Shown here one piece after another: positions 36,142-45,115 of a stretch of 64,000 nucleotides of DNA (position 1 is its first letter; each line of letters begins with the position of its first letter). The DNA comes from Chitinophaga pinensis (GTDB taxonomy: Bacteria; Bacteroidota; Bacteroidia; Chitinophagales; Chitinophagaceae), in assembly GCA_902167325.1 (NCBI GenBank), contig LR632930.1, positions 1,550,001-1,614,000 of the forward strand, read 5' to 3'. The notes below the pieces were generated by a model. It was given only the letters and a program-made list of their open reading frames with translations, made no database searches and was not told where the DNA came from. A program made the translations under genes and the position numbers.

Positions 36142-36924
36142 ATGGCCATCTTAAATTCTTTAATTCCATTTACCGGCAGGCTCGGTAATATCATTTCCTA
36201 CCAGCGCAATGGTAAGCACTGTTTGCGCACGGTGCCGGATAAAGTCCGGCAGACGGATAACACCCGCCGCGCTGCGAAGTGGTTCGGCTCTGCCAGCCGT
36301 AAAGGCGCCCTTATCCGCAGTGCCTTCGTTCCTGAACTGGACATCCACCCGGATCAGTTCCTCGTAAACCGCCTGAACAGCTACATTGTAAAGGCCGGCA
36401 GGAACAACCACGCAGGCCTGGTCAACTTCCGCTTTAATGGACACACCGGTCTCAGTAAGTTCTTCGGACAGCGGCCTGTGTTCTCCAAAGACGGCAAGCT
36501 GCACATCCCCCCACAGTCTTTGCCTGTATGTGAGGAAGCCGTTCGCATGGAGATAAAAGTGATCGCCTCCCGGATCGACTTTAGCACCCGTACCGTTACA
36601 GGTACAGATACTGCCCGGATCAACATCGATCTGAACCAGCCCCGCCAGCACTTCCATCAGTTCGAAGGCGCAGACCTGTGGGTCAACGTACCCGGTAAAG
36701 GCACCCTGGTAGTAGTTGTACAGCTAAAGTTCTTTTGGGAAGATTTTGATATCCGTGACCGGAAGTTCGAAGTAGCAGACATCATTGCGGTTGAGGAAAA
36801 CCATCCGCAGAAAACACCCCTCACCAAAGCAAAACCCGGTAGGGAACTACCCCTCATACCACCGGCACCTGTCCGTAACACCGCGCCCGCTCAAAACGGG
36901 CAGGCCCCCATCCAGCGGGAATAA
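36142..36924 (+). CDS. uncharacterised protein, DUF6266-like
   Basis: The product is 260 residues without signal peptide or membrane span. The start GRLGNIISYQRNGKHCLRTVPDKVRQTDNTRRAA resembles the N-terminus of Bacteroidota DUF6266 proteins, which share a G-x-x-G-N-x-x-x-Y-x-x-x-G-K pattern followed by an arginine-rich stretch. The middle is beta-rich (MEIKVIASRIDFSTRTVTG) and the C-terminus is a low-complexity, proline-rich tail. The role is unknown; a structural role linked to phage-like or surface assemblies is speculation. It stands alone between noncoding regions. Confidence 0.55.
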   Translation: MAILNSLIPFTGRLGNIISYQRNGKHCLRTVPDKVRQTDNTRRAAKWFGSASRKGALIRSAFVPELDIHPDQFLVNRLNSYIVKAGRNNHAGLVNFRFNGHTGLSKFFGQRPVFSKDGKLHIPPQSLPVCEEAVRMEIKVIASRIDFSTRTVTGTDTARINIDLNQPRQHFHQFEGADLWVNVPGKGTLVVVVQLKFFWEDFDIRDRKFEVADIIAVEENHPQKTPLTKAKPGRELPLIPPAPVRNTAPAQNGQAPIQRE

Positions 36925-37377
36925 CACACCGCCATAATTGAGAGATTTTGTTATAAGGAATTAATTATCAAACAGTTTGGAACCCAAATCTACCCGGCAG
37001 GCCACCCCTCCGCCAGCCATTACCATGGGCCGCAGGCACCCGATCTTCACTTTACAGGCCTGCTATCACCTTCACACCGCCTCCGCATCACATCCGCATC
37101 ACCTCCGCATCAAGTCCACCTTCTCAACGCACATCCTTGCTGTTTTACCTGTAGTTCCCCCCGAGATGCAATCTGGTTCCCTGCTTCATACCTGCTTCAA
37201 ATAAGCACGAATAAGCATAGATGAGCTTAGTAAAGCGCTGAGCTAATACAAGTGTATATCCGGATTAACCGAAGGCAGGTTATTGGGGAGTACCCGGCAT
37301 GAGTAGGCAAATAATGTTTCCGCAGGCTTCGAAAACGAGCCGCATATTAATTGATAAGATGGTTCCTGTCAGGGAAA
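36925..37377. other. noncoding region with 11-bp and 10-bp-period repeats
   Basis: The 453 bp separating two convergent genes hold no credible gene. A clear 11-bp array lies at 37069-37123. A further pair of 11-bp units (37181-37202) leads into four 10-bp units with AGC at 37204-37206, 37214-37216, 37224-37226 and 37234-37236. No clear terminator for the flanking genes was found. Confidence 0.65.
37069..37123. repeat. 11-bp-period array D (CCTCCGCATCA type)
   Basis: Five 11-bp units: CCTTCACACCG, CCTCCGCATCA (37080), CATCCGCATCA (37091), CCTCCGCATCA (37102), AGTCCACCTTC (37113). The central three differ by one or two bases. Confidence 0.8.
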
Positions 37378-38088
37378 TTACTGTCCGGCGTATAGCAGGA
37401 AGATAGCGGGTCTTTTATGGAAATCCTGGTTATCCTTTTTCCATTGTGCAATGGTTTGGGTCCGGATAAATTCAGTAGGCCCGGTGAGGTCGGCAGCCAC
37501 ACAAAGCAGGGTACTGTCGTTGGCGTGCTGGAGTATATCTCGCAGTAGCGGGTTATTACGGTAGGGGGTTTCTATGAAAAGTTGTGTTTGTTTCTTTTGG
37601 GCAGAAGTAGCTTCAAGCTCTTTAATGGCCTGCATTCTTTCTAAATTCTTAATGGGCAGGTAGCCGACAAACTGGAAGTTCTGGCCATTCATGCCGGAGG
37701 CCATGAGGGCCAGGAGCATGGAGTTGGGACCAACCATCGGCACTACGGCAGCCTGCACCTGGTGGGCAGCTTGCACAATGATGTTGCCGGGGTCTGCCAC
37801 TGCGGGGCATCCTGCTTCGCTGATCACACCGATAGAGTGCCCTTCCTGAAGGAGCTTGCGGACGAGCGCTGTATCAGGCGGGTTTTGCTTGTTCATAGGG
37901 TGGATCTGCAGCGAATCGATGTCAATGCTACGGTCAAGGGCTTTCATGAACCGGCGTGCCGTTCTTTCATCTTCCACGAAGAAAAAACGGAGTTGCCGCA
38001 CGGTATCAGTGATATACGCAGGAAGACTAAAAAGTGCATCTGCACTGAGAACCGTCGGAATAAGATATAATTTGCCCTTTGTTGACAT
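37378..38088 (-). CDS. RsmI-like SAM-dependent methyltransferase (tetrapyrrole-methylase fold)
   Basis: The product is 236 residues. The start KGKLYLIPTVLSAD and the motif IGVISEAGCPAVADPG (RsmI family: ISDAGxPxISDPG) place it in the tetrapyrrole-methylase superfamily, in the branch of RsmI. The VPMVGPNSMLLALMASGMNGQNFQFVGYLP block supports this. RsmI methylates the ribose of C1402 in 16S rRNA. This protein is shorter than E. coli RsmI (about 285) and diverged in the motif, so it may be a paralog with another target. It lies 33 bp after the EI24 gene in the same direction. Confidence 0.78.
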   Translation of the reverse strand: MSTKGKLYLIPTVLSADALFSLPAYITDTVRQLRFFFVEDERTARRFMKALDRSIDIDSLQIHPMNKQNPPDTALVRKLLQEGHSIGVISEAGCPAVADPGNIIVQAAHQVQAAVVPMVGPNSMLLALMASGMNGQNFQFVGYLPIKNLERMQAIKELEATSAQKKQTQLFIETPYRNNPLLRDILQHANDSTLLCVAADLTGPTEFIRTQTIAQWKKDNQDFHKRPAIFLLYAGQ

Positions 38089-38121
38089 AGTAATTGATGA
38101 ATTCCGGCAAAGATAGGTTTT

Positions 38122-38901
38122 CTAGGCTTCCGTTCCTTCCGGCAGGCGCTGCCGCTGTAAATGGATCGTTGCCGCAATTACTGCATAGCAGGGCGCAAGC
38201 AACCATCCCAGAATCGGGATGAACAGAAAAAGGTAGAACACAACCCCATTTCCCAGGGCCATGCCTTTATGCTGACGGATGTACCGGATGCTCTGCACCA
38301 TTGACCAGCGGCGGCGTTCAAAACTGTAGTCCATCATCGAAAATCCAAAGTAATAGCATTCCACCAACAGGGCTATCAGCGGGGTGAGCCATCCAAGGAT
38401 AGGAACGAATGCTAATATGGCAAGCACAAGCATCAGGCCCGTCTGGAACAGGAGGTTCCGGAGAGACAGGCGTATTCCCCGCCACAGATCTTTCAGCAGC
38501 TGCGCAGCATTAAACGGATAATCTTTCCCCTGCATGATACTCTCCGTTTTCTCAGACAGATATGCGAAAAGCGGGGCGCCTATTATTAAAAACAAATACT
38601 TGAAAAAGGAGAAATACATGATGAGGAAAATCATGCGTACAGCAACCCCCACCAGTAGAAAGAGGAAGTTCACAAAGCTATTCTGAAGCCCTTCTATCCA
38701 CGTTTTCAACGTGAGCAGGTTCAAAGTGTAGTCAATGAACACGCCGGAATAATCCCACACGTAAATGATCCCTGCCACAAACATCAGGCAGTACACAATC
38801 CCCGGTATAATGATCCACTTCCACAGGCGGTGTGTTGAAATGAAACGATGGGCAGCTCCGTAAGACTGTATGGCGCCTATAACTTCTCTTAGTGAAAACA
38901 A
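38122..38901 (-). CDS. EI24 domain membrane protein
   Basis: The product is 259 residues with about five hydrophobic segments. The N-terminal part SLREVIGAIQSYGAAHRFI, the central APLFAYLSEKTESIM and the paired PILGWLTPLIALLVECYYFG and PILGWLLAPCYAVIAAT segments match the EI24 (CysZ-related) family. CysZ is a sulfate channel in proteobacteria; for Bacteroidota members the substrate is not known. It is probably cotranscribed with the RsmI-like gene downstream and is divergent from the alkyladenine glycosylase gene. Confidence 0.82.
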   Translation of the reverse strand: MFSLREVIGAIQSYGAAHRFISTHRLWKWIIIPGIVYCLMFVAGIIYVWDYSGVFIDYTLNLLTLKTWIEGLQNSFVNFLFLLVGVAVRMIFLIMYFSFFKYLFLIIGAPLFAYLSEKTESIMQGKDYPFNAAQLLKDLWRGIRLSLRNLLFQTGLMLVLAILAFVPILGWLTPLIALLVECYYFGFSMMDYSFERRRWSMVQSIRYIRQHKGMALGNGVVFYLFLFIPILGWLLAPCYAVIAATIHLQRQRLPEGTEA

Positions 38902-38994
38902 CGTTCGCTTTTTTTAGATATGTAGCAAAAAAATGTACTGGAGTATTGCTCAATCAACGGATGGGTCGAACGTAAATTAGTATTATTTTTCAGT

Positions 38995-39606
38995 ATGCCT
39001 AAACTGGAACCCGCATTTTATCTCGAAAAAAATGTACTGAAAGTAGCCAAAGCTTTGTTGGGAAAGGTTTTGGTGACAGAAATTGAAGGTGTACGCACCT
39101 CCGGGAGGATTGTGGAAACCGAAGCATACAACGGCGCGGCAGACAGGGCATCCCATGCCTTTAATAACCGGCGGACGCAGCGCACCGAAATCATGTTTGG
39201 GGAAGGAGGCGCCGCGTATGTTTACCTCTGTTACGGCATCCATCATCTTTTCAACGTGGTCACCAACCTGCAGGAAGTACCGCATGCCGTGCTGGTACGT
39301 GGTCTTGAGCCGCTGGAAGGCATTCCGGATATGCTGCACCGCACCGGCAAACAGCGGGTGGATTATACACTCACCGCCGGTCCCGGCAGCCTTTCCCGTG
39401 CCCTTGGCATCAGCACCGCCCTTACCGGCCAAAGCCTCCTTGGCAGTCGTATCTGGATAGAAGATGCGCCGGCCATACCACCGAAGGATATTGTAGCCGG
39501 TACACGCGTAGGTGTTGCCTATGCCATGGAAGATGCCTACCTGCCCTACCGGTTCTGGATCCGGGGCAATAAATGGGTGAGTAAAGGAAAAGGGCTGGTC
39601 AGATAA
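38995..39606 (+). CDS. mpg: 3-methyladenine DNA glycosylase (AAG/Mpg family)
   Basis: The product is 203 residues, full length. GRIVETEAYNGAADRASHAFNNRRTQR holds the catalytic glutamate (ETEAY) and the conserved ASHA..RRT residues; YVYLCYGIHHLFNVVTN is the family-defining core. The family removes alkylated bases such as 3-methyladenine and hypoxanthine from DNA. It stands alone, divergent from the EI24 gene, with a weak hairpin after the stop. Confidence 0.94.
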   Translation: MPKLEPAFYLEKNVLKVAKALLGKVLVTEIEGVRTSGRIVETEAYNGAADRASHAFNNRRTQRTEIMFGEGGAAYVYLCYGIHHLFNVVTNLQEVPHAVLVRGLEPLEGIPDMLHRTGKQRVDYTLTAGPGSLSRALGISTALTGQSLLGSRIWIEDAPAIPPKDIVAGTRVGVAYAMEDAYLPYRFWIRGNKWVSKGKGLVR

Positions 39607-39631
39607 TACAAACGGAACAGCCTGCAAACGA

Positions 39632-39651
39632 AACAGGCCCTTGCGGGCCTG
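39632..39651. terminator. weak hairpin between mpg and the PorP-family gene
   Basis: CAGGCCC (39634-39640) pairs with GGGCCTG (39645-39651) around TTGC. Only the minus side has a T-rich follow-up (TTTCGTTT). It lies between two convergent genes. Confidence 0.5.
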
Positions 39652-39690
39652 CTATATCGAAAAAATAGATGAAGTAATGTGAGAGTGGCA

Positions 39691-40707
39691 TCAGAACTTC
39701 GGGCAAAGCGTGCCGTTCTTGTTGCTGTCGCCTTTTTTGCCGATATAGATCACGGAAATTTCCATGCCACCACGGTAATTGGAAGCAGGCTTCAGGGTAG
39801 ATACGTTCATGTCGTAGCTCAACCCTACCTTAAAGCTATTGAACTCAAGGCCCACATAGGGATTCACGGCGTCTTTCAAACGGAACCAGGAGCCTACGTA
39901 GAAAATGGTGGGGCTGTCGGGCATATCGTTCAGGAGGAAGCCGTAAGCTGCACCCATCGTGGTTTCTACCGCCTGGTTCTGCCGCATGTAGTGTGCGGAT
40001 ACGTGAATGCGGTTGCCGCCGTTAACAGGGAAGGAGCCGCCGCCATGCACGGTATAGCGATAGCTCAGGCGGTTATTGTTATTGTCAAGGAAAGTTTCTG
40101 TAGGCTGTGTGAAGTGATAGTAGGAAGCGCCGAGGTAAATGTTGGACGATTCTCCCACAAGGCCGCTGTACAACAGGCCCACGTTATAATCAAGATAAGA
40201 AATGTTAGTGTTGGAAATGGTTTCGCCACTGGGCAGGGATGGGTCGTACCCATTGTCTCCTATCTGCTGCTCAAAAATCAGCTTGCTCTGATCTACCCGC
40301 TTCTGCACCAGTGCCATCTGCACGCCAAGTCCTAAAGTGTGGTTGCCTTCCACGTCAAGCCCTTTGTGGTAAGCCGTGCTGGCGGCTATGAAGTTGGAGG
40401 TAAGTGCGCCTGCGCCTGTTTTATCGTAGAGGGCAAGTATACCCGCACCCCAGGTGTCTGTATAAGGAATTGAATTCTTTAAAATACCGAAATCCGCTGC
40501 CAGCGTACCCGTGATATATGGAGAAGCAATACTGCGCCATTGGCTGCGGTAATTCCCGGATAAACGAAGATCGCCGGAGAAGTACCCCGTAAATGCCGGA
40601 TTCAGCGTCATCGGAGACGCAAAGAACTGCGTGAAATGCGGATCCTGCGCTTTAACAGGGCTGAATGCATAAAGGGCTATGGTTAATAGGAGTAGTACTT
40701 TTTTCAT
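39691..40707 (-). CDS. PorP/SprF-family type IX secretion membrane protein
   Basis: The product is 338 residues. The signal peptide KKVLLLLTIALYAFSPVKA leads into QDPHFTQFFASPMTLNPAFTGYF, the defining start of the PorP/SprF family, followed by repeated amphipathic beta strands of an outer-membrane barrel. SprF is needed for export of partner adhesins through the type IX system. Such genes normally lie next to the gene of their large adhesin, often with a type B C-terminal domain; none is adjacent here. The cargo is therefore unknown. Confidence 0.9.
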   Translation of the reverse strand: MKKVLLLLTIALYAFSPVKAQDPHFTQFFASPMTLNPAFTGYFSGDLRLSGNYRSQWRSIASPYITGTLAADFGILKNSIPYTDTWGAGILALYDKTGAGALTSNFIAASTAYHKGLDVEGNHTLGLGVQMALVQKRVDQSKLIFEQQIGDNGYDPSLPSGETISNTNISYLDYNVGLLYSGLVGESSNIYLGASYYHFTQPTETFLDNNNNRLSYRYTVHGGGSFPVNGGNRIHVSAHYMRQNQAVETTMGAAYGFLLNDMPDSPTIFYVGSWFRLKDAVNPYVGLEFNSFKVGLSYDMNVSTLKPASNYRGGMEISVIYIGKKGDSNKNGTLCPKF

Positions 40708-40901
40708 TTCAATACTTCATCGGTTAAAGGCATATAGGGACACTATATAATGCTAAGGTAGAAAATCAATTTTATATTTCAAATTAAATCTATATATATA
40801 GCAAGAGGTATTGATACAGATTTAGTTACACACGGCCTGGCTAATTTTGGTTGTTTTTACGATATAGTGCCTGACTTTAGAACGTGAAATCTGAACTTTT
40901 G

Positions 40902-41555
40902 TTACTGCTGCACCTTTTCTCCGAAGGCCAGATCGCCGGCATCGCCCAGTCCGGGAACAATATAGCCTTTGGCCGTAAGCTCATCATCGATATCGCCGGC
41001 CCAGATGCTGATATTGGCATCGGAGTGGCGTTGCACGTATTCGATGCCAATAGTACAGGCAATAGCAGTAACGATGTGGATATGAGCAGGTTTGCCGAAT
41101 TCGGCGATGTGTTCGATGGTTTTTACCAGCGAGGCACCAGTGGCCAGCATGGGGTCTGAGAGGATGAGGACCTTTCCATCCAGCGGCGGACAGGAAACAT
41201 ATTCGAGGCTGATGTCGAAAGAGCCGTCGCGGTTATGTTTGCGGTACGCGGAAACATAGGCATGATCGGCTTTGTCGAAGTAGTTAACAAGGCCCTGGTG
41301 CATGCCCAGTCCGGCCCGCAGGATGGTTCCGATAACCGGCTGGTTTTTGAACACCTGCACATGCGCGCTTCCCAGCGGGGTTTCAACTTCCTTGTCTACA
41401 TACATCAGTGTTTTGCTGATTTCGTAGGCGGCAACCTCGCCCAGTCTTTCCAGGTTACGGCGAAACCGCATCCTGTCTTTCTGGATCACTTCATCCCTTA
41501 TCTCGCTCATCCACTCGCTTACCAGTGAGTTGGTGTCACTCAGATTGATTATCAT
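40902..41555 (-). CDS. upp: uracil phosphoribosyltransferase
   Basis: The product is 217 residues from the ATG at 41555 (MIINLSDTNSLVSEW); a longer frame upstream is not conserved in type. The PRPP loop VLILSDPMLATGASLVKT and the end WAGDIDDELTAKGYIVPGLGDAGDLAFG are diagnostic. It makes UMP from uracil and phosphoribosyl diphosphate in pyrimidine salvage. It is monocistronic as far as can be seen. Confidence 0.96.
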   Translation of the reverse strand: MIINLSDTNSLVSEWMSEIRDEVIQKDRMRFRRNLERLGEVAAYEISKTLMYVDKEVETPLGSAHVQVFKNQPVIGTILRAGLGMHQGLVNYFDKADHAYVSAYRKHNRDGSFDISLEYVSCPPLDGKVLILSDPMLATGASLVKTIEHIAEFGKPAHIHIVTAIACTIGIEYVQRHSDANISIWAGDIDDELTAKGYIVPGLGDAGDLAFGEKVQQ

Positions 41556-41673
41556 AACCGGGCTGTTTTGCGTTCGCCGCCAAAATAGCATTTTTTTCGC
41601 TACCGGGCAGCTTTTTCCCGCCCGATAACATTATTCCGGGCGGCAGTGTCCCTCAATACCACCGGCTGTTTGG

Positions 41674-42189
41674 TCATCTTTTAGTGCCTGCTCTCCCCCG
41701 TGCGCTACGTAAGCGGATAAACGGAAGTGCACCCGTCAAACGGCAGTTTTCCGGACACAGACTGTCAATGATCTGCCTGCCGCTGTTACCTTTGGGGGCC
41801 GGTAATACGGAATAAGTGGTCTTGGTTCTTCTTAATACGCAGATAATTGGGTATCCTTTCACCACCACTTCCTGCAGGTAGTGTGCCCGTGCTTCCAGAG
41901 ATACTTTCAGCACGGTATCCTGCTTACTGAACGTTTCCCTGACAATAGTATACCCGATATATTGGAATTTCAGCCCGTATTGCTTTTTCGCTTTGACTTT
42001 CAACAAGGTAAAGCGTCCGTTAACATCCGTAACCGTGCTATTGGGAGCGCCCGGGATAAGGACTGATACCCCGGCCAGCGGTTCATCCGTTGCCGCATCA
42101 ATGACAGTACCGGTAACACAGATCGTTTTCTGGGCCGCAAGCGCACCGCTGATTAGCAGAAAGGCGCAACACAGGAAGAAGCGTTGCAT
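41674..42189 (-). CDS. small CarboxypepD_reg-like protein with a TonB-receptor-like end
   Basis: The product is 171 residues from the ATG at 42189 (MQRFFLCCAFLLISGALAAQ). The signal peptide is followed by a CarboxypepD_reg-like domain: VTGTVIDAATDEPLAGVSVLIPG, then STVTDVNGRFTLLKV. The segment LEARAHYLQEVVVKGY looks like the junction to a TonB-dependent receptor plug (LEEVVVTGYG type), but the protein then ends after 45 residues of unrelated sequence. It could be a truncated receptor remnant or a stand-alone relative. No barrel follows on either side. Confidence 0.7.
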   Translation of the reverse strand: MQRFFLCCAFLLISGALAAQKTICVTGTVIDAATDEPLAGVSVLIPGAPNSTVTDVNGRFTLLKVKAKKQYGLKFQYIGYTIVRETFSKQDTVLKVSLEARAHYLQEVVVKGYPIICVLRRTKTTYSVLPAPKGNSGRQIIDSLCPENCRLTGALPFIRLRSARGRAGTKR

Positions 42190-42282
42190 AGGCGGGAGGT
42201 TTGTTAACCCCATGATGCATATCATCCCCCCAATTCCATAAAATAAGCGGGCCTTCCATTATCTTTGACCAAATTTTATGAA

Positions 42283-43371
42283 ATGGTATATCACGTAATC
42301 GGTTTAATGTCGGGCAGCTCGCTGGATGGTTTGGATATTGCGTATGCGGAACTTACGGAAGTGAGAGGGCAATGGTCTTACCAGATCCACGCAGCGGAAT
42401 GCATTCCGTATGCCGATGAACTGAGAACCTCCCTGCGAGACGCTATCCACATGAACGCCCGTGATTACCAGTTGCTCCATACCGCTTTCGGCCGGTTTAC
42501 CGGTGAGCAGGTGAACGCTTTTATCGAGCGGAACGGATTGAACCATAAGATCCATTTCATCGCATCGCACGGGCACACCACTTTCCATATCCCCGAACAA
42601 CGGACCACGGCCCAGCTGGGCGACGGGGCTTCCATCGCCGCGGTAACCAGCCTCCCGGTCATTACCGATCTCCGTGCCATTGATGTGGCGCTGGGCGGCC
42701 AGGGTGCCCCCATCGTACCCATCGGTGAAAAATACCTCTTCCCCGACTTTGCTTACCTGCTCAACCTGGGCGGAATCGCCAATATCTCTGCCAAAAACGG
42801 CGAAGCTTACCAGGCTTTCGATATCTGTCCGGCTAACCGGGTGCTGGATTCACTGGCACAGGGGCTGGGTAAAGCCTACGACGAAAACGGCAGTCTTGCT
42901 GCCGGCGGTGTGGCAGATGAAGCGCTGCTTGCTGCCCTCAATGCCCTGCCTTACTACGCACTCCCTTCCCCCAAATCGCTCGCGAACGATTTCGGTACCG
43001 ATACTGTGCTGCCATTGATAGCAGGCCATACGCTTTCCGTTCAGGGCAAGCTGCGCACTTATGTGGAACATATTGCCACACAGATAGAAGCATCCGTAAA
43101 AGGGCTGGGACTTCCCACCCAGGGCACCCAAATGCTGGTTACCGGCGGCGGTGCTTTTAACCGCTTCCTCATCGAAACCATCGATGCCCGCCTCGATCCG
43201 CTGGGGATCACCCTGGTAGTGCCGGACGAGCAAACGGCCGCTTACAAGGAAGCCCTTGTAATGGCACTCATCGGTGCACTCCGCTGGCGTCAGCAGCCTA
43301 ATATCCTCTCTTCCGTTACCGGTGCTCCGCGCGATAGTGTGAACGGTGCCCTTTGGGTAAGTGAAGACTAG
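42283..43371 (+). CDS. anmK: anhydro-N-acetylmuramic acid kinase
   Basis: The product is 362 residues from the ATG at 42283 (MVYHVIGLMSGSSLDGLD); a TTG six codons earlier is possible but weaker. MSGSSLDGLD (residues 9-18) is the ATP-binding start motif of AnmK, and ATP-site motifs VALGGQGAPIVPIGE, LNLGGIANIS and LVTGGGAFNRFLI follow. It phosphorylates and opens 1,6-anhydro-MurNAc from recycled peptidoglycan. Its stop codon overlaps that of ade on the other strand. Confidence 0.96.
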   Translation: MVYHVIGLMSGSSLDGLDIAYAELTEVRGQWSYQIHAAECIPYADELRTSLRDAIHMNARDYQLLHTAFGRFTGEQVNAFIERNGLNHKIHFIASHGHTTFHIPEQRTTAQLGDGASIAAVTSLPVITDLRAIDVALGGQGAPIVPIGEKYLFPDFAYLLNLGGIANISAKNGEAYQAFDICPANRVLDSLAQGLGKAYDENGSLAAGGVADEALLAALNALPYYALPSPKSLANDFGTDTVLPLIAGHTLSVQGKLRTYVEHIATQIEASVKGLGLPTQGTQMLVTGGGAFNRFLIETIDARLDPLGITLVVPDEQTAAYKEALVMALIGALRWRQQPNILSSVTGAPRDSVNGALWVSED

Positions 43372-45008
43372 GCCTGCACCAATTCCGTAAATGAAAAGTT
43401 ATCTCCGTCGAAAAGCCCTCTGTCGCTGAGTTTCAGCCGTGGGATGACGAGCAGCGCCATGAACGATAAGGTCATGAAAGGCGCGTCCAGCGTGCTGCCG
43501 AGGGCTTTTGCCGCTTTATCGAGCTGGCTGTAGCGGCGTGCGGTATCGTAACCGTCGCCTGCGCTCATAAGGCCTGCAACGGGCAATGGCAGGATATATT
43601 CCTTATCTCCGTCGATCACACAAATGCCGCCTTCCGCACCAATCAGCGCGTTCACCGCGCGGCACATGCTTTCATCATCGGCCCCTACGGCAATGATGTT
43701 GTGACTGTCGTGTGCAACGGTGGAGGCAATAGCGCCGGAGCGGAGGCCGAAGCGGTGAATGAAGGCACAGGCGGGTGGAGCGTCCTGGTAGCGGTTAACT
43801 ACGGCGATCTTCAGTACATCCTGAGAAACATCGCTGTTGAGGAGGCCGTTTTGTGCCCTGAGTTGAAAGGTAAGGGGCTGGGTGATGAGCTGCCCGTCCA
43901 GCGCTTCAATCACTTTAACGTTGCAGGTATCTGCCGGGGCGGGGATGTGGAAATCTGCTCCCTGTTTGGCGGTGCAGCGGAACCGGTTGATAGGCTCCAC
44001 AGGTACGGCAGCAATGAGGGTTTTACCTTTTGCCGCTACCTGCCTGCCACCGATCCATGTTTCGAGGATATTAAAATCGGTAAGATTATCTGCGATAATG
44101 AAATCTGCCGGGTCTCCCACGCGGAGCAGTCCTGCCGGTATGCCGTAATGCACTACGGGATTGATGCAGGCTGCCTGCAGGATGTTGTACAGGTTGTGCC
44201 CTTTGGCAAGGGCCCTTTTCACGAGGAGGTTGATATGCCCTTCTTCGAGATTATCAGGGTGCTTATCGTCGCTGCAAAACATCACGCGTTGCGGATGGGT
44301 GGATATCAGTGGTTCGAGGGCTTCGAAATTGCGGGCGGCGCTGCCTTCACGGATGAGGATATGCATGCCTGCGGCAAGTTTGTCGAGCGCTTCTTCCAGG
44401 GTGAAGCATTCATGGTCGGTAGAGATGCCTGCGGCAGCGTATTGTGCGGCAAGGCTGCCACGGAGTCCGGGGGCATGGCCGTCTACCGGTTTGCCGTATT
44501 GCTTCGCTGCTGCGATCTTTTGCATTACTTCCGGATCTTTGTGTAGCACACCGGGGAAGTTCATCATTTCTGAGAGGTAGTAGATATCGGGCCTTTGCAG
44601 CAACCGGTTTACCCCGGCTGCATCAATGGCATCGCCTGCAGTTTCGAACACTGTGGCGGGAACGCAGGAGGGCGCGCCGAAGCAGAAGCGGAATGGTACC
44701 TGCCGGCCATTATCGAGCATGAATTCCACGCCTTTTTCGCCGCATACGTTAGCGATCTCATGCGGGTCGGATACACTGCCCACCGTACCATGAACAACGG
44801 CCATACGGGCAAATTCTGAAGGTACCAGCATGGAGCTTTCCACATGTACATGGGCATCGATGAAGCCTGGGAGGATGTAGCGGTCGGGTACCGGGCCTGT
44901 GGCCGGCTTAACAGCGGTTATTCTGCCCTCTTCCATTGAAACAACAGCGGGAAAGGTTCTTCTGCCGGGGATGTCTACAACATGCCCTGCAATGTGCGAT
45001 GCGTTCAT
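43368..45008 (-). CDS. ade: adenine deaminase
   Basis: The product is 546 residues from the ATG at 45008 (MNASHIAGHVVDIPGRRTF); the longer frame upstream lacks family features. It belongs to the amidohydrolase superfamily. The metal site is in PGFIDAHVHVESSMLVPSEFA. GTVGSVSDPHEIANVCG, VDGHAPGLRG, STDHECFTLEEA and FCSDDKHPDNL are the Ade family blocks, and VAHDSHNIIAVGADD lies near the end. It converts adenine to hypoxanthine with release of ammonia in purine salvage. Confidence 0.95.
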   Translation of the reverse strand: MNASHIAGHVVDIPGRRTFPAVVSMEEGRITAVKPATGPVPDRYILPGFIDAHVHVESSMLVPSEFARMAVVHGTVGSVSDPHEIANVCGEKGVEFMLDNGRQVPFRFCFGAPSCVPATVFETAGDAIDAAGVNRLLQRPDIYYLSEMMNFPGVLHKDPEVMQKIAAAKQYGKPVDGHAPGLRGSLAAQYAAAGISTDHECFTLEEALDKLAAGMHILIREGSAARNFEALEPLISTHPQRVMFCSDDKHPDNLEEGHINLLVKRALAKGHNLYNILQAACINPVVHYGIPAGLLRVGDPADFIIADNLTDFNILETWIGGRQVAAKGKTLIAAVPVEPINRFRCTAKQGADFHIPAPADTCNVKVIEALDGQLITQPLTFQLRAQNGLLNSDVSQDVLKIAVVNRYQDAPPACAFIHRFGLRSGAIASTVAHDSHNIIAVGADDESMCRAVNALIGAEGGICVIDGDKEYILPLPVAGLMSAGDGYDTARRYSQLDKAAKALGSTLDAPFMTLSFMALLVIPRLKLSDRGLFDGDNFSFTELVQA

Positions 45009-45115
45009 CCGGCTAAACTCGTGAAAAACTGTTAAAACCGCGTGAAATGATTTTGCCAGTTCCCCGGAAAAGATACATTTGTAGTCTATTCGTCTATCAT
45101 TTAAAATCCTCATCA

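Noticed and set aside
37069..37123. CRISPR array
   Set aside because: The units are 11 bp with no spacers, and no cas genes are present in the window; the same holds for the other 11-bp arrays.
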